From assembly GCF_030272615.1 (NCBI RefSeq), contig NC_081412.1, forward strand, positions 142,000,247-142,064,246: DNA of 64,000 bases, read 5' to 3'. The translations under genes were made by a program, and so were the position numbers. Below, piece after piece: positions 58,182 to 64,000 of this stretch. The notes beneath the pieces are model-generated. The model saw only the letters and a list, made by a program, of their open reading frames with translations, was not told the origin of the DNA and searched no databases. The stretch comes from Cryptomeria japonica. Its lineage: Eukaryota; Streptophyta; Pinopsida; Cupressales; Cupressaceae. Numbering within the stretch: the first letter of the stretch is position 1; each line of letters starts with the position of its first letter.

Positions 58182-60529
58182 TGTTGGTATTGTGTTATCA
58201 TTGATGTCAACCAGTATAGGATGACTACTGGTATCAGAGATGCATTTGCAACACTGTCATGGAGGAGTACAGGATGAGATATCTTTTCTATCACCTTGTG
58301 TTGTAGAACACTAATAAGGTAAAGAAGAAGAATTTCATTCAAAGGAATGTTCACTGGAGTCATCGGTACACAAGTGAGCGTTTGACTTGTGTGGATGAAA
58401 TTGATAGGTTATCAAAACAGTCTATCACAGGTAAGGAGAGGATGCCAACTAGTAAGTGTTGTGTTGACAGTGAGTAGCTGCCAACTGGCAAGCTTAGGAC
58501 TAGTATACAAGCAAGATGTTGAGCTATTGTTTGTGATGAAGAGGCAAAATGTTACTTGAATCATATCAACATGGGAGGAGAAAAATGTATAGGTCACTGA
58601 TATGTTGTGTGGATGTAGAACAATAGGACTCCCACCGGTTAGAGATCCAGTCACCATATGAAGAGATGACTGACAGTGAATCTGCCCACACCAGATCATA
58701 TGTGCATGTTTGAAGATATGTTGCACAAACAGGGAAGCCACATGAGTGCATTGCAGGATGCAGATGACAAAGATTCATTACTACCGGTAAGTGGAGCTTA
58801 TCTCCTATTATTCAAAGTGTGCATCACAAGTTCTATGAGATAAGACATAAGAGGTAAAGGAAGGTGTTTGAAGGCTCACACTGGATCTCCCGATGAATCA
58901 AAGAAATGCCTCAAGTGCATGAGATCAGAGATATGCACTAGACCAAAAGTGAAGACATGTTGAGTTGCCTGAACAATTGAAGTATGATGGGTTTGTCACT
59001 TTGACAAACTGGTTGAGACATGGTCTAGGCTGATTAGGAAGAAGGCAAGGCCAAGCAGATGCAGACAGAGGAAAATGGTCGGATTGAAGATGGAGTCTGT
59101 TGAAGGTTGATGACATGGTGTCATCAAGAGTCTTTACCAGTATGTAAGTCCACCCGCAATATGGACAAGGTGTAGATGCATAAGACTTCCCATCTGATGA
59201 AGATGTACATAAGATAGGTTAGCAAGAGTGCTAACTAGTTGAGTGTTCCACTAGAAGAGAAGTAAAGAGAAAGGCTAATGATAAACTGGTTTGAGGGTTT
59301 AACTAACAGGGTTAGTAATCTGGTAGATGAACCCGGTAATGGAGTTGTTTGGTGATCCAATCCATACTGACATAGTTGTTCGAGAAAATGTGGATGCTGA
59401 CATGAAAGCCACATGGAGTCAAGGTGTCGGACATGCATGCAGCGGTAGATGAGGTGTGTACTGATGAGGTTGTTGCAAAGTTGGTCAATATTAATGGTAG
59501 ACCCCATTAATTATGGGGTGCATTAAAAAGGTATGCGGTTCGAGGAAGTTCAAACTGAGGTGATTGATGCAAAGTGTCTAGGTACAGGATGAGGTTGATG
59601 GAATCTGTGAACCATTAATGGTAATTGATCTTGTGTCTCGCCAACTAACTGTCCATGGTTGCTAAACATAGCAAACGTGTTTTTGAAAGCACGATAATGG
59701 CAGTGATGAGTAGATAGCTATCTAGGAGATCAGATTGGATAAGATCTGATTGGATTTGGTTTGCCTCGAGGTTGATGAGGAAACCCTAACCACCTGAGAT
59801 TTGAATTGCCTTTTGGTGGGAAAACCAGGTTATAAATAAGGAAGCAAAAATCATTGAAGGTTACTACTGAAGGAGAGTGTATTGTTGTTGCATATGAGAG
59901 AAAATCAGTCAAGTTCTCGTCAAGGAGATATGGAAGAGATTGAGTGTGAGGGAGAACCAGGTTGAAGTGTTCAACCGACAGAAGTGTAGAACTGGTAGTA
60001 ACCATACTGACAAAGAAGAAGTGTAGAAGACTGTAGAGCAAGAAAGCATAGAGCTGACAAAGTGTAGTACCGGTGAAGAGAAGTAGAGAAGAGGAGAGAA
60101 CTAACAGTGAACTAGATAAGAGATCCAACAGAGAGATTTGAAGGTTGCAAAATCCATTTGTAACAAGGCTATTAACTTGTAAATGAATATATTTTGTACT
60201 CACTGAGTTGGAGCTCATTGGAGGGGTTGTAGCTCCTTGGGTTGGTGCCCTAAACATTGTAATTAAAGATTGATTGTGAGGCTGGATTGGAGCAGTAGTC
60301 TCCAACAACATTTCTCACCAAGGTTTTTCCCATCTTGGGTTTTCCTCATATATGCTGGTGTCATGTGATGTCTTTCTTGTGTGAATGCATTTTTGTTTAG
60401 TCTCCTCTCTAACCGGTAAGTCTGCATTCAGTTAGATTTGATAACCAGTATACTCACATAGGATAGTTAATGGTAAAAGTTTGAGAACCACTGATTCACC
60501 CCCCTCTCAGTGGTGCATTGTGTCTAACA
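58182..60529 (+). repeat. 3' LTR of the gag-only element
   Basis: 2348 bp from TGTTGGTATTGTG to gtgtctaaca, uninterrupted. TATAAATA is at 59831-59838. It is the reference for recognising the split 5' LTR and the solo LTR at 1955-3691. Confidence 0.95.
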
Positions 60530-61085
60530 AGGTTTTTCATCAAACTACAACTTATCTGTTCAACACAATTGGAAAAACAATAAATTAATTCATAAAAATT
60601 ATAAAAATATCTATGTCGTAGGTATTGATGTCCTCTTTCTAACAAAAAAAAGTTGACTTTTGATATATATAGAACAAGTTATGAGTTCAAACATACACCT
60701 ATATCTAAATTATAATTAGTTTGACTTCAAAACTTAATAAAATAAAAAATATTCAACACATCATTGTGAAACCAATTGCATGCCTTAGGTATAAATTTTA
60801 CAAACCTAAATTCAAAAGAATCAAGTTTTTTTCTTTTGTAGAAAAAAGGGTTGTGTTATAGAATGCACATCACTCTTTAAACATGTTGTTCGCTGTTAAA
60901 AACTAGTTATCAAAGGAGATGGAAAAATGAATACAAATTGATTTAATTTTTTTTGAAAAAATAAATAAATTAGAGTCTATAGACAAGATGTGATAGATTA
61001 CTAGTTTACATCATCTTCAAATTTGTAATGGTTTACCAGTTATAGGTGTCAGAAAGTGAAGTTTTTTTCCAAAATGTTCATTTAA
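60530..61085 (-). mobile_element. relic Sola-like transposon copy 2, outer end
   Basis: The reverse complement is homologous to 34780-35400 (for example tttgaagatgatgtaaa, agagtgatgtgc, acataacttgttctatata against its counterpart). It continues the - strand relic at 27091-30343 after the gag-only element. The terminal inverted repeat should lie at about 61080-61150, but only weak similarity is left (gggatcatcc), so the exact end and its target duplication cannot be given. Confidence 0.8.
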
Positions 61086-61824
61086 GTGTTAAAGATAGCC
61101 AACACACTATTTTGGGATCATCCACCTCTAATGGTTGAGTGTCTCCACAAGGAACAAAATCCATCAGGGAGGGAGAGTGCCCACCCAAATTTAAATTGGG
61201 TCATGTTTAAGGGAGACTATGGTAATAGGGGGGTGCCTTGGTCTAGGACCAAGGTGCACCATGCCGTAGTCCTCCAAAAATAGGACTAACAAATTAGGAA
61301 ATGGGGGAAGGCATCTCTAAGATGGGGCCCACTCAGTAGTGTCAATAGACGACATCAAGGTTGGAATAAAGAGGACCAAAATGGGCATAAAGGGAATATA
61401 AATAGGACATGCTGAATTATGAGTTCAAACATGAGGTGTCAGTTGTACCTGATACAATTTATGATGCTATAGTATCTTACCCTGAGACTATGCATCTCAG
61501 TATTGCAAGTCTCTTGTATCTTGTCTTAAGATTATGTATCTTAGTTTTGCAACTCCAATCAGGTGCAATGAGCTCCTTAGCCTTGAGCCTAAAACAATAC
61601 AATTATATATTCATATTGTGAGTGACATTATCATCATGGTTTTTCTCTCCCTGTATATTCCATGTAAATCTGGTGTTCTTGTGTATGTTGTGCTTTATGG
61701 TTTCATGTTTCATAATTGCATAGATAAATTAATTATGGTTTGAAGTTTACAGGATTATAAGTAAGATGTTTTAAGGTCCACATTGATTCATATCCCCCCT
61801 CTTAGTCCTATGGTGTGTTCAACG
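61086..61824 (+). mobile_element. unassigned DNA ending in a copia-type 5' LTR end
   Basis: The right part has LTR-end features: ttcatatccccc and cttagtcctatggtgtgttcaac, directly followed by a primer site. A TATA-like atataaatagg is at 61397-61407. The start of the LTR is not recognisable, so the left 200-300 bp could be flanking DNA. Confidence 0.5.
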
Positions 61825-61826
61825 AT

Positions 61827-61838
61827 TGGTATTAGAGT
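61827..61838 (+). other. primer binding site of a third copia element
   Basis: TGGTATTAGAGT, two bases from TGGTATCAGAGC, right after the LTR end. Confidence 0.75.
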
Positions 61839-61875
61839 TGATGTTCCTATGAGATAATCTTTACCACTTGAGGAA

Positions 61876-62025
61876 GGCTCGAGATGGTGCATAACATATA
61901 TTTGAAGGCACCAAAGTTTAATGGAACAAATTGCTCTACTTGAAAGTTGTAGATGAAATATTATTTTAATTCTTTGTCACTTGGAATATGGGGCATTATT
62001 AAGATTGGTTATACTACTTTGAATG
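61876..62025 (+). pseudogene. copia gag N-terminal fragment
   Basis: From about 61876 the reading APKFNGTNCST...MKYYFNSLSLGIW matches the gag start of copia elements (KFDGTNYxxWK...M...L). It is cut at 62026 by the LTR of the next element, so only about 50 codons remain. Confidence 0.6.
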
Positions 62026-62808
62026 TGTTAGGATTCCCAAAGATACTAAGAGGGGGGGGTGAATCAGTATCTGACCGGTTAATGAATTTTTTGAACTTAT
62101 TATATGAAAAGCATTCCAAAACTGTGTACCGGTAAACCAAAATCAATGCAGCAAATAAGAATAATAAGCACAACATGAAAGAAACACCATAACACAATGT
62201 TTTAATGAGAAAAAGTGGTGTGGGAAAAACCTCAGTGGGATTTGCGACCCACAATATTCACTTACTAGCCAATAAGAGAATATTACTGTTACAATAGGGG
62301 CCTGCACATGCAGGAAGGCCAAGTGCCTAGAGCTCACTGCTCAGTTACAAAAGAAGTCTCACTGACTTACAAAATGGATTATACAAATCCAATGTCATGT
62401 ACTGCTTCAGATCAACATCTGCTATGCCAGGTTCAATACTGGTTTAAGCTCTGCAATAATCATAAACCCTTATCCAAAATTTGCCTTACAATTCACACAT
62501 TAAGTCTGCAATAATCTAGCCATATCCTCTTCCTAAATGATCTACAAGATCTCATACTTATATGAGTCTTATTACAATCTGCCATGTCGGCTTACAAAAA
62601 TATTTTACAATTAAATACAAAATATAATTAAACAAAATTCTTGTCAGCCATGGTGCTGGTAATCAATCTTTTTGGTGCCAGTGAGTTGTATGTCGGTGTA
62701 GAGTCTGTTGGTGCCGATGCCTGCCGGTATCATATGATTGTAAGATTTTCATCAATGAAAATACCTTCAATCACCTACAATTTCTCATTGGAGTGTGCAT
62801 TTCCAACA
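62026..62808 (-). repeat. 3' LTR of the right-edge element
   Basis: 783 bp with TG...CA ends. It shares short blocks with the copia 2 LTR (ggggcctgcacatgcaggaaggc, tagagc..actgctcagttac), indicating a related family. Confidence 0.8.
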
Positions 62809-63022
62809 ATCTCCCCCTTTGGCATTGATGGCAACGCTCATGAGAAAAATCCAAAAAGTGTCCAAAAAAGAATTTGCCAAAACTTGTCAAAACTGTGTTA
62901 CCAAAATGTGTGCTCCCCCTAAGTTGACGATGTCTTTCTTCTGATCATTTTTCTCATCTCCACTACTCCCCCATTAGCATCAATGACAAAGGTTGTCATT
63001 CACTACCAGTGGAGTGTGGTTC
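62809..63022 (-). other. 3' untranslated segment with several purine tracts
   Basis: ctccccctttggcattgatgg, tgctccccctaag and actcccccattagcatcaatgac give three AGGGGGAG-type tracts on the - strand, as in copia element 1. Confidence 0.6.
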
Positions 63023-63970
63023 CTACTTAGATCCTTGTAACCAGTGGGTTACAATCTGATAGATGTCTGCCAATGCAAAATTTTGACTGTTGCTGAACCT
63101 TTCGCTGTCCTTTAATGCCACTTCTATTCTCTGAATTGTACCGGTGAGTATGTGAATTTTCTCTTTCGGTGTCTTAAGTCCAGGAACTAGAGCCTTAGAA
63201 ATTTCTTTTCTCAAAGAAATGAGGTAATCCAATTTAGGGCCTAGTTTGGATTTTAAATCCTTTGCCTTAAACTTTATCTTTTCTTTATCTTTTTCTAACT
63301 TTTCAATTTTCTCCTCAAGAATTGCAATATTCTTTTCAACTTCTAAAAATGAATCTGATGTTCCTATTAAGTTGTCAGCAATATTGTTGATTTCTTTTTG
63401 AGCTTTGCTAATCTCTAAATCTATGTCCTCTATCAAAATATCAGTTTTGCAGGTATCTCTGTACAGTTTCTTGAAATCCAAAATTGTTTCTCCTAATGCC
63501 GGTAATAAGGTTTCCATTTGTTCCTTATTCTTCTTCACTGTTTCCTCAAAGAATTTTTCTTTCTCCTTATTAATTTTCTCTTTGAATGTATCTTCATTTA
63601 TCTGGTCCAGTGTTATTAGGTTGTTGGTTATATACTTAGACAATGTGTCTAATTGGCTCAAAGAATCTTTATTATCTATGTTGTACTTTGGAGCTATCAT
63701 CTTCAAAATTGGTAAAGTGTCATCTATCGCCTTATAATCTTGTGCATTACACTCTGTTATTTTCTTTATTGAATCCAATAGTACCTCTGTTACATTTATT
63801 GGCCTGAATTCAGTCATTGATGTGCCAGATGACTGTCCAACTATTCTCACAATCTGTAGTCTGGCAGTTGTAGTGATAGCTTTGCTTTCCTCTTTCTCTG
63901 GAGGATCGATTTGAGTTTGTGTTTCCACTACTAAAGGCTTGGGATTTTCAAATGAAGCCGATGGTACAGT
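63023..63970 (-). CDS. coiled-coil ORF before the 3' LTR, unknown function
   Basis: Open for about 316 codons without a stop (in-frame TAG at 63971-63973, no ATG near the start, so it is probably the C-terminal part of a longer frame). It is rich in Lys, Glu, Ile and Leu; runs such as EKNIAILEEKIEKLEKDKEK and KEKINKEKEKFFEETVKKNK show heptad-like spacing, so a long coiled coil is expected. No catalytic motif, zinc knuckle or transmembrane stretch is visible. It sits where some plant copia elements carry an extra ORF after pol. Its intact frame contrasts with the broken genes elsewhere, which suggests a younger element. It could also be the tail of a gag-like protein of another non-autonomous element. 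Confidence 0.6.
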   Translation of the reverse strand, partial: TVPSASFENPKPLVVETQTQIDPPEKEESKAITTTARLQIVRIVGQSSGTSMTEFRPINVTEVLLDSIKKITECNAQDYKAIDDTLPILKMIAPKYNIDNKDSLSQLDTLSKYITNNLITLDQINEDTFKEKINKEKEKFFEETVKKNKEQMETLLPALGETILDFKKLYRDTCKTDILIEDIDLEISKAQKEINNIADNLIGTSDSFLEVEKNIAILEEKIEKLEKDKEKIKFKAKDLKSKLGPKLDYLISLRKEISKALVPGLKTPKEKIHILTGTIQRIEVALKDSERFSNSQNFALADIYQIVTHWLQGSK

Positions 63971-64000
63971 CTAAGTAGGTACCTAAAAAAGGAGCCTGTT

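Larger units (their letters stand above)
30344..60529 (+). mobile_element. gag-only LTR retrotransposon (TR-GAG type) carrying nested insertions
   Basis: The boundaries are fixed by a perfect 5-bp target duplication AGGTT at 30339-30343 and 60530-60534, and by TG...CA ends. The 5' LTR is in two pieces (30344-31117 and 53199-54828) because a copia element landed in it. The 3' LTR is 58182-60529 (2348 bp). The internal region (54829-58181, about 3.35 kb) encodes only a gag-like protein. A tRNA-Met-type primer site (54831) and a purine tract (58171-58181) are present. Without the inserts the element is about 8.1 kb. With LTRs far longer than its coding content and no pol, it must depend on enzymes from another element. 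Gag and primer site point to a Ty1/copia helper. Confidence 0.93.
62026..64000 (-). mobile_element. LTR retrotransposon, - strand, 3' part only
   Basis: The 3' LTR is 62026-62808, starting TGTTAGGATTCCC in + orientation and ending ttccaaca, followed by atctcccccttt (a purine tract on the - strand). The rest runs off the window, so superfamily and target duplication cannot be shown. The LTR ends and tract resemble copia elements 1 and 2. Confidence 0.8.

Noticed and set aside
54185-60311. Leu/Ser-rich - strand ORFs in the gag-only LTRs (54185-54430 and 59730-60311)
   Set aside because: The two LTR copies share short parts of the frame only because they share DNA; the composition is low in charge and there is no start or promoter context. 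They are shadows of noncoding LTR sequence.
1-64000. tRNA, rRNA or snRNA genes
   Set aside because: I looked for tRNA-like A and B boxes and conserved rRNA blocks and saw none; the tRNA-related matches are retrotransposon primer binding sites.

Overview
The window looks like intergenic chromosomal DNA from a large, repeat-rich plant nuclear genome. I think a gymnosperm (conifer or yew-like) is likely, judging from the Ty1/copia and Ty3/gypsy protein style and the very long, old LTR nests; this is pattern memory, not a test. I found no intact host gene. Almost everything is transposable elements, at several stages of decay, inserted into one another.

Left part (1-14.9 kb): unassigned A-rich DNA, a diverged solo LTR (1955-3691), a dispersed repeat, a processed pseudogene of plastid-type fructose-bisphosphate aldolase (4350-5829) that was itself hit by a solo LTR (4627-5120, 5-bp target duplication), a degenerate Ty1/copia element on the + strand (6222-12588) and the 3' part of a LINE (12589-14157). 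Next, 14883-26286 is a Ty3/gypsy element on the - strand with two 773-bp LTRs and target duplication ATAAT. It keeps gag and protease but has lost reverse transcriptase and the integrase core. In antisense it carries a spliced gene with a plant mobile domain (PMD).

Right part (27-61 kb) is a four-level nest whose insertion order can be read directly. A relic DNA transposon (27.09-30.34 kb and 60.53-61.08 kb, - strand) was split by a non-autonomous gag-only LTR element (30344-60529, target duplication AGGTT, LTRs of about 2.35 kb). The 5' LTR of that element was split by a - strand Ty1/copia element (31118-53193, target duplication GAAGG). The integrase region of that element was split by a second, far better preserved copy of the first kind of DNA transposon (34726-50020, 15,295 bp, target duplication ATCT, 31-bp imperfect terminal inverted repeats).

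The most unusual object is this 15.3-kb DNA transposon. It has a multi-exon DDE transposase (motifs DFAENYS, SDG, FFESGHGKG) that I tentatively place with Sola-type transposons, and a convergent second gene on the - strand (exon of about 505 codons) that I cannot assign. It also has subterminal inverted motifs built on GGTTCGAGCGAA, and an internal 5.7-kb tandem array of about 25 copies of a 230-bp monomer full of hairpin-forming GGGGTCA palindromes. The second copy shares the same start codon and first intron position, which supports the gene model. The right edge (61.1-64 kb) holds the LTR end and primer binding site of another copia element, cut by a further - strand LTR element with a coiled-coil ORF that runs up to its 3' LTR.

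Across the copia, gypsy, gag-only and second-gene frames, premature stops are mostly TAG or TAA where the family has Gln or Trp. This is the pattern expected from deamination of methylated cytosines in CHG and CG contexts, so the reading frames can be followed through many stops.
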